Source: JBCBCP01 sp038530575 (GTDB lineage Bacteria; Pseudomonadota; Alphaproteobacteria; Rhodobacterales; Rhodobacteraceae). Taken from it: DNA of 64,000 bases. The stretch covers positions 12,126 to 76,125 of the forward strand of contig JBCBCP010000010.1 of NCBI GenBank assembly GCA_038530575.1. The letters run 5' to 3'. Below, piece after piece: positions 1-7,335 of the stretch; positions within the stretch are counted from its first letter, which is position 1, and the number at the start of each line of letters is the position of its first letter. Below the pieces are notes generated by a model. It was not told the DNA's origin. It searched no databases and saw only the letters and a list, made by a program, of their open reading frames with translations. Position numbers and translations under genes: made by a program.

Positions 1-250
1 ACTCCGCGTTCCGGTCGGGAAAGTTCACGCCCACGCAGATGATCTTTTCCGGGTTCGGCACCGGGATGTCGTAGGTGAACGCGGTATGCGTCACGGGCTT
101 GTCCCGGTGCTGTACGAGGGAATGCAACCCCGGCCCAGCGATCACATCGCGCAGGCTCGGCAGTTCGGGCGACGTGCAGTCGATCATGCCCGCCCCGGTG
201 TCGATGCCATAGCGCTGCATGCCGTCCGCCGTGTAGGTCGCGAACCTCAT
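1..250 (-). CDS. Fumarylacetoacetate hydrolase family protein, N-terminal part (cut by window edge)
   Basis: The reverse strand from position 250 encodes about 83 residues that run off the left edge without a stop. The stretch KIICVGVNFPDRN is the typical entry into the FAH-family catalytic domain. The ATG overlaps the stop of the upstream decarboxylase gene by four bases (ATGA), so it is the last visible gene of the leftward homoprotocatechuate operon. In that pathway FAH-family enzymes (HpaG type) decarboxylate or isomerise the tricarboxylate product of the isomerase step, which is the likeliest role. The catalytic core lies outside the window, so a general acylpyruvase function cannot be excluded. 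Confidence 0.8.
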   Translation of the reverse strand, partial: MRFATYTADGMQRYGIDTGAGMIDCTSPELPSLRDVIAGPGLHSLVQHRDKPVTHTAFTYDIPVPNPEKIICVGVNFPDRNAE

Positions 251-1635
251 CGCGCCAGCTCCGTGATTGCCTGATATGCCACGTCAAAATCCTCCTCTGC
301 GCAGTCGAACTGCCCCGCCTGAAAGCGGACCACCTTGCGCCCGTCGACCATGCCTTGCGTCAGGTAGATCCGCCCATCATCGTTGATCCGGTCCACCAGC
401 GCCTGTGTCTCCGCGTCCGACGCACCGGGCGCGCGGAAGGTCCACAGCGACAGGATCGGCTCCGTCACGATCTCGAACCCCGCGCCGCGCAGCCGTTCGC
501 ACAGGGCCCGAGACCAGTGGACATGGTTGCGGATGCGCATCCGCAGCCCCTCCATCCCGTAATTGCGCATCAGGAACCACAGCTTCAGCGCGCGGAACCG
601 GCGGCCCAGCGGGATCGACCACTCGGAATAGTCGATCACTTCCCTGTCGCCCGACGTCTTCAGGTATTCCGGCCTGATCGCCAGCGTCTGCCGCAAAGCA
701 TCCGGGTCCCGCAGGAAATGCGCGGCGCAGTCGAACTGCGCGCCGAGCCATTTGTGCGGGTTGAAGACAACGCTGTCGAACCGCTCCGCCCCGGCCCACA
801 GATCGCGGAACTCGGGGCAGATCATCGCCGTCCCGGCCCAGGCCGCATCAAGGTGTGTGTAAAGGCCCTCCGCCTCCGCGACGTCCGCCACGGCGGCCAT
901 ATCATCGCACGCTCCCATGCCCGTTGCGCCCGTCGCCGCGATGATCCCCGCCGGTATATGCCCCGCCGCCCGGTCCGCCGCGATGGCGGCGCTCAACGCG
1001 TCCACATCCATTGCGCGCAAAGGCCCTCCGGAGGGCAGCTTCACCAGGTTCTCCTGCCCGATCCCCGCGACCCAGATCGCCCGGTCGATCGACGAATGCA
1101 CTTGGTCCGAGCAATAGATCCGCAGCCGCGCATGGGGGCTGAGCCCGGTCCGGTTACCCTCCCAGCCCAGCGCCCGCTCGCGCATCACCAGCACCGCCGC
1201 CAACGTGGCCGAGGACGCCGAATCCTGAATGACCCCCGCGAACCCTTCCGGCAGGCCAATCGCCTGCCGCAGCCAGTCCAGCATCCGCGTCTCCATCTCC
1301 GTCGCCGCCGGTGAGGTCTGCCAGAGCATGCATTGCGGCGCGATGATCGAAACGAGGAACTCGGCCAGCACCGAGGCGGGCGCCGCGTTGGAGTTGAAAT
1401 AGGCAAAGAAACGCGGGTGCTGCCAATGGGTGATCCCCGGCATCACGATCCGCTCGAAATCCGCCATGATCTGCGCCATCGCCTCGCCTTCCTCGGGTGG
1501 GCTGGTCGCCAGTTGCGCGGCAATGTCGCCGGGCGCGGTCTGGGCGCGGACCGGACGGTTGCGTATGGTTTTGTGATAATCCGCCCCCCAGTCCGCAGCC
1601 TGCTTTGCGTGCTTGGCGAAATCATCCCAATTCAT
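247..1635 (-). CDS. PLP-dependent aromatic-L-amino-acid decarboxylase family protein
   Basis: A 462-residue fold-type I group II decarboxylase. The PLP lysine is K295 in FNPHKWLG; D263 in HLDAAWAG should bind the pyridine nitrogen and H180 in SDQVHSS should stack on the ring. The family removes CO2 from tyrosine, DOPA, tryptophan or related amino acids to give amines. The start has a strong GAGGAGG ribosome site. It lies 36 bp behind hpaD and overlaps the FAH gene by ATGA, so it is co-transcribed with the homoprotocatechuate genes. That context suggests DOPA or tyrosine as substrate, feeding dopamine or tyramine towards ring cleavage. This is inference; substrate cannot be read from the sequence alone. 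Confidence 0.88.
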   Translation of the reverse strand: MNWDDFAKHAKQAADWGADYHKTIRNRPVRAQTAPGDIAAQLATSPPEEGEAMAQIMADFERIVMPGITHWQHPRFFAYFNSNAAPASVLAEFLVSIIAPQCMLWQTSPAATEMETRMLDWLRQAIGLPEGFAGVIQDSASSATLAAVLVMRERALGWEGNRTGLSPHARLRIYCSDQVHSSIDRAIWVAGIGQENLVKLPSGGPLRAMDVDALSAAIAADRAAGHIPAGIIAATGATGMGACDDMAAVADVAEAEGLYTHLDAAWAGTAMICPEFRDLWAGAERFDSVVFNPHKWLGAQFDCAAHFLRDPDALRQTLAIRPEYLKTSGDREVIDYSEWSIPLGRRFRALKLWFLMRNYGMEGLRMRIRNHVHWSRALCERLRGAGFEIVTEPILSLWTFRAPGASDAETQALVDRINDDGRIYLTQGMVDGRKVVRFQAGQFDCAEEDFDVAYQAITELAR

Positions 1636-1650
1636 CTTGCCTCCTCGCGC

Positions 1651-1671
1651 GGTGCGCAGTGAATGCGCACC
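1651..1671. repeat. Intergenic hairpin with GGTGCGCA/TGCGCACC arms
   Basis: Perfect 8-bp inverted arms separated by five bases fill most of the gap between the hpaD stop and the decarboxylase ribosome site. No U-run follows on either strand, so it is unlikely to be a simple terminator. It may be a copy of a small palindromic intergenic element or an mRNA processing/stability hairpin. Confidence 0.55.
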
Positions 1672-2652
1672 CTACGGTGCCACGATCGGTTGCGCCTTGA
1701 GGGCCGGTTCCTGCGTCTCCGCCCCCTCGAACTGCGAGCCTTCCTCGAACCAGGACCGCGGGGCCGGGGCCCCCCACAGCGTCTGGCGCTGCGGGTCCTT
1801 CAGATCCCAGTGGATCGGTTCGTGATCGGGATCAACAGTCTGGTAGTCGGAACAGTAGATCTCGATCCGGTGGCCGTCCGGGTCGCGGATATAGAGGAAG
1901 AAGGCGTTCGAAATCCCGTGCCGCCCCGGCCCGCGCTCGATGTTCTCGCGCCAGCCGGTCGTGCTCATCAGGTCCAGCAGGTCGATGATGTTGAGCGGGG
2001 TGGGCACCCAGAACGCCGTGTGGTGTAGGCGCGGGCCAACGCCGTTGGTAAAGGCCACGTCATGCACCCCGCCCTTGCGGTGCATCCAGGCGGCCCAGAC
2101 CTTTTTTGTGTCTGCGTCCTCGGTGTATTCGGTGACGCGAAAACCCATTCGGTTGTAGAAATCGACCGCCCCGTCGACGTCCGGTGAAAACAGGTTGAAA
2201 TGGTCGATACGCAGCGGTTTCACGCCGCCGTACAGCTGGTAATCCTGCATGATGGAGGGCAGGCGGGTCATCTGGGTATAGAATTCCAGCGGCGCCCCCC
2301 AGGGATCGCGTGTGCGCAAGACGCGGCCCATATGGTCCGTGTCTTCCCATGTTACCGGCAAGCCTTGCCCTGCAAACCAGGCGCCGGCAGCGTCGAGGTC
2401 GGGATGATCGTAAAGTTTGAACCCCAGCCGTGCGACCTGAGGGTCGGGGCCCCGCCGCAGGATGATCGAGTGGTGGTTGCGTTCCTCCATCGCGCGGAGC
2501 ATGAGCACCTCGCCGTCCTCGAAGCTGACCTGCAGGCCAAGCGTGTCGACCCAGAATGCGCGGGCACGGCCTAAGTCGGTCACATGATATTCGACATGGC
2601 TGAGCCGGACGATGTTGAACGGCGGATACAGAACGGGGCTGGGGACGGGCAT
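1672..2652 (-). CDS. hpaD: Homoprotocatechuate (3,4-dihydroxyphenylacetate) 2,3-dioxygenase, type I extradiol
   Basis: A 326-residue two-module VOC protein with the homoprotocatechuate dioxygenase layout known from Brevibacterium. Metal ligands are H151 (RIDHFN), H211 (LHHTAF) and E264 (HRIEIY); H197 in VHDVAF matches the acid-base histidine. It opens the ring of 3,4-dihydroxyphenylacetate next to the hydroxyls to give 5-carboxymethyl-2-hydroxymuconate semialdehyde. I chose the ATG at 2652 because an AAAGGA site precedes it; an in-frame ATG at 2700 would add 16 residues without family similarity. It sits between hpaE and the decarboxylase in the leftward operon. Confidence 0.92.
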   Translation of the reverse strand: MPVPSPVLYPPFNIVRLSHVEYHVTDLGRARAFWVDTLGLQVSFEDGEVLMLRAMEERNHHSIILRRGPDPQVARLGFKLYDHPDLDAAGAWFAGQGLPVTWEDTDHMGRVLRTRDPWGAPLEFYTQMTRLPSIMQDYQLYGGVKPLRIDHFNLFSPDVDGAVDFYNRMGFRVTEYTEDADTKKVWAAWMHRKGGVHDVAFTNGVGPRLHHTAFWVPTPLNIIDLLDLMSTTGWRENIERGPGRHGISNAFFLYIRDPDGHRIEIYCSDYQTVDPDHEPIHWDLKDPQRQTLWGAPAPRSWFEEGSQFEGAETQEPALKAQPIVAP

Positions 2653-2700
2653 GGGCTTGGTCCTTTTGGCCGGTGTCGGTGTGGAGGCCAGCCCCCACAC

Positions 2701-2730
2701 CCTCCCGGCGTATTTTGTGCCAGAAGAAGG
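2701..2730. repeat. Degenerate intergenic repeat, copy A
   Basis: The 33-bp gap between hpaE and the hpaD leader contains CTCCCGGCGTATTTT followed by CCAGAAGAAGG. A related sequence lies at 32295-32328, with CTCCCCAGGATATTTG followed by CCCAAAGAAGAGG. Both are between genes. This looks like a dispersed intergenic element; the role is unknown. Confidence 0.35.
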
Positions 2731-2733
2731 CGG

Positions 2734-4242
2734 TTACGCGCCGAGGCGTGGGATCTTGTGATGGCCGGTTGCAAAGCCGATGTGCTTGGTTTCCATGTAA
2801 AAGTCGAACGACCAGTCGCCGCCGTCGCGGCCGATACCGCTAGCTTTGACGCCCCCGAACGGCGTCGGCAGGTGCCGGACGTTTTCGCTGTTTACCCAGA
2901 TCATTCCGGCCTCCAGCGCGCCCGTGAAGCGCAGCGCGCGGGTCAGGTCGTTGGTCCAGACATAGGCGGTCAGGCCGTATTCGGTGTCGTTGGCGATCTG
3001 CAGAGCCTCGTCTTCGGAGCCAAAGCGGATCGATGTGAGCACTGGGCCAAAAATTTCCTCGCGGGCAATTGTCATTTCGTTTGCGGCGCCTGTGAAAAGG
3101 GTCGGATTGACGAAGTACCCTTGCCCTTCCGGCGTAGTCCCGCCTGCCGCGATGGTTGCGCCATCGGTTCGGGCGGTTTCGAAATAGCTTCGGACCTTGT
3201 CGAAGTGGACCTGTCCGATGAGAGGGCCGACTTCCGTGCCGGGATCAAGCGGGTGGCCAACCTTGATCCGTTTGACCCTTGCGGCAAGCTGTGTCTCGAA
3301 GTCGTCCGCGATGGTGTCCTGGACCAGCAGGCGGGAAGAGGACGTGCACCGCTCTCCGTTCAGCGAGTAGATCATGAAGATCGCGGCATCGAGCGCGCGG
3401 TCGAGGTCGGCATCGTCAAAGACGACAACCGGATTTTTGCCACCCAGTTCGAAGTGCACGCGTTTGAGGGTATCGGCACCCTGTTTCATGATCATCGAAC
3501 CGGTCCGCGATTCCCCCACGAAGGCAATGGCACGGATCATCGGGTGTTCCGTCAGTGCTTTGCCGGCCTCTTCCCCCATCCCGTTCACGAGGTTCCAGAC
3601 CCCGGGGGGCAATCCGGCTTCTTCCGCGATCTCCATCAGAATGCGCGCGGTTAGCGGGCTAAGCTCGGCGGGTTTGTGCACCACCGTGCAGCCGGCCGCC
3701 AATGCGGGCGCGATTTTCCAGGTCGACAGCATGAAGGGCGTGTTCCACGGCGTGATCACACCCACGGGGCCAATCGGCACGCGGGTTGTGACGTTCATCA
3801 ATGTGGGCGAGGGCAGCGTCTGACCATCGCGTGCGCCGGGGGCGCGATCTGCGAAAAAGCGAAAGTTCTCGGCCCCGCGCAGCGCAGCCTTGGACATGAA
3901 GCGGATGGCCTGACCAGTGTCCCAGCACTCGACCAGTGCAATTTCCTCGGCTCGGGCCACGATTCCGTCCGCGATGGCGTGCAGGATGCGTTTGCGCTCG
4001 GCACCGCCCATGTCGCGCCATGCCGGGAAGGCGTCTTGTGCAGCCCGGGCGGCCGCATCGATGTCCTCTGCCCTGCCGCGGGCAACGCGGGCGATGTGCG
4101 TCTCGTCCACGGGGCTGTGGGTGTCGAACCATTTCCCAGACAATGCCGGCACTGATTTGCCTGCAATCTGGTTCATCACCCCGCGCTCGAACTGGGCCAG
4201 ATGGCCTTTCAAGGCCTCGATGTTGTGGTCCAAATCGCTCAT
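2734..4242 (-). CDS. hpaE: 5-carboxymethyl-2-hydroxymuconate-semialdehyde dehydrogenase
   Basis: A 502-residue aldehyde dehydrogenase superfamily enzyme. The catalytic cysteine is C299 in NGERCTSS and the general base is E265 in FELGGKNP; TPWNTP and FVGESRTGS are the NAD-binding signatures. It oxidises the ring-cleavage semialdehyde made by HpaD to 5-carboxymethyl-2-hydroxymuconate with NAD. The ATG overlaps the hpaF stop (ATGA), so it is translated in coupling with hpaF. Length and motifs fit the HpaE branch, and the neighbours make the assignment firm. Confidence 0.92.
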   Translation of the reverse strand: MSDLDHNIEALKGHLAQFERGVMNQIAGKSVPALSGKWFDTHSPVDETHIARVARGRAEDIDAAARAAQDAFPAWRDMGGAERKRILHAIADGIVARAEEIALVECWDTGQAIRFMSKAALRGAENFRFFADRAPGARDGQTLPSPTLMNVTTRVPIGPVGVITPWNTPFMLSTWKIAPALAAGCTVVHKPAELSPLTARILMEIAEEAGLPPGVWNLVNGMGEEAGKALTEHPMIRAIAFVGESRTGSMIMKQGADTLKRVHFELGGKNPVVVFDDADLDRALDAAIFMIYSLNGERCTSSSRLLVQDTIADDFETQLAARVKRIKVGHPLDPGTEVGPLIGQVHFDKVRSYFETARTDGATIAAGGTTPEGQGYFVNPTLFTGAANEMTIAREEIFGPVLTSIRFGSEDEALQIANDTEYGLTAYVWTNDLTRALRFTGALEAGMIWVNSENVRHLPTPFGGVKASGIGRDGGDWSFDFYMETKHIGFATGHHKIPRLGA

Positions 4243-4625
4243 GTCGTCTCCAGAAAGTCTCTGATCGAGCCTGCCTTTGGGCTCAGCTCGGGGTCGATGT
4301 CCCGCATCTCCAGCGAAAGGGCGAGGGGGCGCTGCGCCATTACAGGGGCCAGCGCGGTCTGTGCGGCGGCAAATACATGCGCCACGGCCGCTTTCTTTGC
4401 CTCCATCGCGCGGCCCGCACGCAGGCGTACGGAAATATCGATATAGCCGTGCCGTGGGTCACCATCTGCAATCGCTACGTGAGTCGCGGCGAAGGCCCGC
4501 ACCCGAACCCCGGGCATCGGGAACACGCCCGTTTCGATCGCCGCGACGCGCAGCACGTCACACAGGGCGGCTATGTCGACCTCCGCCTCGAGGTTGGGCG
4601 AGTAATCCACTGTCAGATGGGGCAC
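4239..4625 (-). CDS. hpaF: 5-carboxymethyl-2-hydroxymuconate delta-isomerase
   Basis: A 128-residue CHMI/tautomerase-like protein. The sequence starts MPHLTVDYS, leaving Pro as the mature N-terminus, which is the catalytic base in this family. It shifts the double bond of 5-carboxymethyl-2-hydroxymuconate to give the oxo-tricarboxylate that the FAH-family enzyme uses. It is the first gene of the leftward hpa operon, starting 72 bp from divergent hpaR, with an operator-like palindrome in between. Confidence 0.9.
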   Translation of the reverse strand: MPHLTVDYSPNLEAEVDIAALCDVLRVAAIETGVFPMPGVRVRAFAATHVAIADGDPRHGYIDISVRLRAGRAMEAKKAAVAHVFAAAQTALAPVMAQRPLALSLEMRDIDPELSPKAGSIRDFLETT

Positions 4626-4638
4626 AGCGCGATTTTCC

Positions 4639-4665
4639 TTAACAACGCAACTTTTGTGATGTTAA
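4639..4665. promoter_or_regulatory. Candidate HpaR operator between hpaF and hpaR
   Basis: A 27-bp imperfect palindrome with perfect TTAACA/TGTTAA ends and 10 of 13 symmetric positions matching. It is the only clear dyad in the 72-bp divergent gap. MarR-family repressors bind palindromes of this kind and HpaR represses its own operon, so this is the natural operator for both directions. Confidence 0.6.
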
Positions 4666-4697
4666 ATTTCCCCAAGCCTTACCGTCAAGGATTCGAA

Positions 4698-5168
4698 ATG
4701 GCCTCAACGCCATCGAAATTGCCACCGCCCTCACGGTCTCTGCCGATCGCGCTGATGCGTGCGCGCGAGGCGGTGATGGGCCCTATTCGCGAGATGTTGG
4801 CGGACGAGGATCTGAGCGAACAGCAATGGCGCCTTTTGCGTGTGCTGGACGCGCAAAGCCCGCTAGATGCAACCACTCTGGCGCGCCGGGCGGCGCTACT
4901 CTTGCCCAGTCAGACACGGATCGTTCAGGCGCTCGTGACCCGCGGGCTGGTGACGCGCAGCCGCGGCACGGACCGGCGCCGCATGGAGGTTGCCATTACC
5001 GCAGAGGGCCGGGCGATCATCGCGCGCAACAGCCCCCGTGCGGTGCAGATTGCAAATGACTGGCGCGCCCGGCTTGGGCCCGCGCGTTACGAGACATTGT
5101 TGGGGCTGCTTGAGGACCTGTCGTCCGAAGACGCCCCCGCGACCCCGATAAAGGAGACGCACCCGTGA
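4698..5168 (+). CDS. hpaR: MarR-family repressor of homoprotocatechuate degradation
   Basis: A 156-residue winged-helix MarR protein. The recognition region contains LSEQQWRLLRVL and LARRAALLLPSQTRIVQALVTR, and the wing holds SRGTDRRRMEVAIT. It matches the HpaR layout and is divergent from hpaFED. HpaR releases DNA when an aromatic ligand such as 3- or 4-hydroxyphenylacetate or homoprotocatechuate binds. I start at ATG 4698 because AAGGA lies just upstream; longer in-frame extensions cross the operator. The end overlaps the next gene by GTGA. Confidence 0.88.
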   Translation: MASTPSKLPPPSRSLPIALMRAREAVMGPIREMLADEDLSEQQWRLLRVLDAQSPLDATTLARRAALLLPSQTRIVQALVTRGLVTRSRGTDRRRMEVAITAEGRAIIARNSPRAVQIANDWRARLGPARYETLLGLLEDLSSEDAPATPIKETHP

Positions 5169-6520
5169 AAGACGGCAACTTCCTGAAAGAAAACAACGCC
5201 CGCCACATGTGGCACCCGATGGCGCATCCTCAGGACAGCATCGACAACCCGCCAACAATTGTGACCGGTGCGGAGGGTGTGACGATTACCGATGTCGATG
5301 GGCACCGCGCCATCGATGCGGTTGGGGGCCTGTGGAACGTGAACCTCGGCTACTCGTGCCAGCCGGTCAAAGACGCCATCGCCGGGCAGCTTGACGCGCT
5401 GCCCTATTATTCGACCTTCCGTGGTACGTCGAACGACAAAGCGATCGAGCTAAGCTACCTGCTGCGCGAATTTTTCGCACCAGACGGGCTGACGCGCGCC
5501 TTTTTCACGTCGGGCGGGTCAGACAGTATCGAGGTGGCGCTGAAGCTGGCGCGCCAGTACCACCGGGTACGAGGTGAGGGGACGCGGTCCAAGTTCATCA
5601 GCCTCGAAAAGGGCTATCACGGCACGCATTTCGGCGGCGCTTCGGTGAACGGCAACGCTAAATTCCGCAACGCCTACGAGCCACTGCTGGCTGGATGCTA
5701 CCAGATTCCCGGGCCTTACCTTTACAGAAACGTGCTTGGGGCCACGACCGAAGAAGAACTGGCGCAGCGCTCCGCCGCCCTGCTTGAACGGGAAATTGCC
5801 TTTCAGGGTGCCAACACCGTCGCCGCCTTCGTGATGGAGCCTGTTTTGGGCGCGGGCGGTGTCATCCCGCCGCATCCCACCTTTATGCCCATGGTCCGAG
5901 AAATCTGCGACCGCCACGGCGTGCTGCTGATTGCGGACGAGGTGATTACCGCCTTCGGTCGCACAGGCGATGAAAGCGGAAGCCGCCACTGGGGCGTGCA
6001 GCCCGACTTCATGTGCACCGCCAAAGCCATCACAAACGGATACTTCCCCTTTGGCGCGGTCATGATCGCAGGCCACGTGGCCGAGGTCTTCGAGGGGTCG
6101 AAGGGGGATGGATCGGTAGATACAGGCTACACCTATTCCGGTCACCCGGTTGGCGCGGCAGCAGCAGTTGCCACGATGGAAGAAACCATGCGCATTCAGC
6201 CTTGGGTCAACGCCACGCCGCGCGGTGCGCAGCTGAAGGCCGGATTGGAGCGGCTCAAGGGCCAATACGACATGGTTGGCGATGTGCGGGGTGAAGGGCT
6301 GATGGTGGCGATGGAGTTCGTAACCGATCGAGAGGCGAAGACGCCCGCGATGGGCAAGCTGCCGATGACCTTTCAGAAAGCCGCCTATGAGGACGGTGTG
6401 ATGATCCGCGTATCGGGCAACAACGCGATCTTTTCACCTCCCTTGGTGGTGACCGAGGCGGATGTGCACAAGATCATCTCCGCCGCGGAAACGGGCCTGA
6501 AGGCTATGGCTGCCGTGTGA
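5165..6520 (+). CDS. Class III (omega) aminotransferase
   Basis: A 451-residue fold-type I PLP enzyme. K287 (TAKAITNG) is the Schiff-base lysine and D258 (ADEVITAFGRTG) pairs with the PLP nitrogen; SGGSDSIEVALK binds the phosphate. The family moves the amino group of omega-amino acids, diamines or monoamines to pyruvate or 2-oxoglutarate. It starts with GTG overlapping the hpaR stop, so it is under HpaR control if that operator works. Context suggests it could deaminate the aromatic amine made by the neighbouring decarboxylase, but beta-alanine-type or other amine substrates are equally possible from sequence. Confidence 0.85.
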   Translation: MKDGNFLKENNARHMWHPMAHPQDSIDNPPTIVTGAEGVTITDVDGHRAIDAVGGLWNVNLGYSCQPVKDAIAGQLDALPYYSTFRGTSNDKAIELSYLLREFFAPDGLTRAFFTSGGSDSIEVALKLARQYHRVRGEGTRSKFISLEKGYHGTHFGGASVNGNAKFRNAYEPLLAGCYQIPGPYLYRNVLGATTEEELAQRSAALLEREIAFQGANTVAAFVMEPVLGAGGVIPPHPTFMPMVREICDRHGVLLIADEVITAFGRTGDESGSRHWGVQPDFMCTAKAITNGYFPFGAVMIAGHVAEVFEGSKGDGSVDTGYTYSGHPVGAAAAVATMEETMRIQPWVNATPRGAQLKAGLERLKGQYDMVGDVRGEGLMVAMEFVTDREAKTPAMGKLPMTFQKAAYEDGVMIRVSGNNAIFSPPLVVTEADVHKIISAAETGLKAMAAV

Positions 6521-6572
6521 TGGAACGCAGCGGAGCCACGACCTGATATGCGCAGCGGAGCCACGACCTGAT
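6520..6572 (+). promoter_or_regulatory. Two tandem micro-ORFs coupling the aminotransferase to tctB
   Basis: A 22-bp unit is repeated exactly at 6526-6547 and 6551-6572. Each copy sits in a tiny ORF: ATG 6520 to TGA 6546 (MERSGATT) and ATG 6548 to TGA 6571 (MRSGATT). The aminotransferase stop overlaps the first ATG (TGATG) and the second micro-ORF stop overlaps the tctB ATG (TGATG). tctB itself begins MRSAATT, so its start looks like a third diverged copy. The arrangement allows stepwise re-initiation. Confidence 0.5.
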
Positions 6573-7335
6573 GCGCAGCGCAGCGACCACGCGCACCTTT
6601 GCCAGCGCAGGGCAGGGGCAAGGTTTTGCCTCAGGGTCCGGCGGCACATCGACCACATCGCGCACCGCGCAGGAAGCTTTTGACGCCCGCGCGCCGCAGA
6701 CCGCGCAGGTGGCCATCCTTGACGTGCACGCGTTCCGCCGCCGGCAGGGCGATTTGCTGTTTTCATTGCTGATCGCAGGGATCGCCGCATTCTTTGCGTG
6801 GGCCTTTTTCGGATATACTGGTTGGGACGACCGGCGTTTGCCTGAACCCATCGGCCTTTACGTGCTGGACCAAATTGGTCTTGCGGAGTTCGAGGGGCGG
6901 GCGCGCCTTGGCCGGATCCTGAAACAGGGCTGGGTTGCGCCAGCGATCTGTCTGGTCATCCTGCTGCCCGCGGCCCTGCTGAACATCATCGAGGCGTGGC
7001 GCACCTACCGCTGGCGCGTGCGCTTTAAACAGCCATCCAGTGCCTATCACGAGGTCATCTTGTGGCTGCGCGCGCTTGAGTTCGTTGGGTGGTTCATTGC
7101 CTACACCGCGCTTGTGCCAATCCTTGGCTACCTGCTGTCCACCCTACTCCTAGGCACGCTTTTGCCGCTACGGCTTGGCTACCGCAGCTGGCGCTGGCTT
7201 GGCATCTGCCTGCTGACGTCGATGGCCATCGTGCTGCTGTTCCGCTCTGGCCTCCAAATTCGGACTCCCGTGAACATCTGGCTCTACGACCAGCTGCCGC
7301 AAGACGCGCGCAACTTCATGCTGCGGTGGTTCTGA
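6571..7335 (+). CDS. tctB: Tripartite tricarboxylate transporter, small membrane subunit (TctB type)
   Basis: A 254-residue protein with four hydrophobic stretches (about residues 66-88, 115-135, 168-188, 195-222). Its position directly before a TctA gene and a TctC gene makes it the small subunit of a secondary, binding-protein-dependent carboxylate importer in the inner membrane. The N-terminal 45 residues are Gly/Ser/Thr/Ala rich and unlike the usual short TctB start, so the true start could lie further in. The chosen ATG follows GGAG in the upstream repeat and overlaps a micro-ORF stop. Confidence 0.75.
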   Translation: MRSAATTRTFASAGQGQGFASGSGGTSTTSRTAQEAFDARAPQTAQVAILDVHAFRRRQGDLLFSLLIAGIAAFFAWAFFGYTGWDDRRLPEPIGLYVLDQIGLAEFEGRARLGRILKQGWVAPAICLVILLPAALLNIIEAWRTYRWRVRFKQPSSAYHEVILWLRALEFVGWFIAYTALVPILGYLLSTLLLGTLLPLRLGYRSWRWLGICLLTSMAIVLLFRSGLQIRTPVNIWLYDQLPQDARNFMLRWF

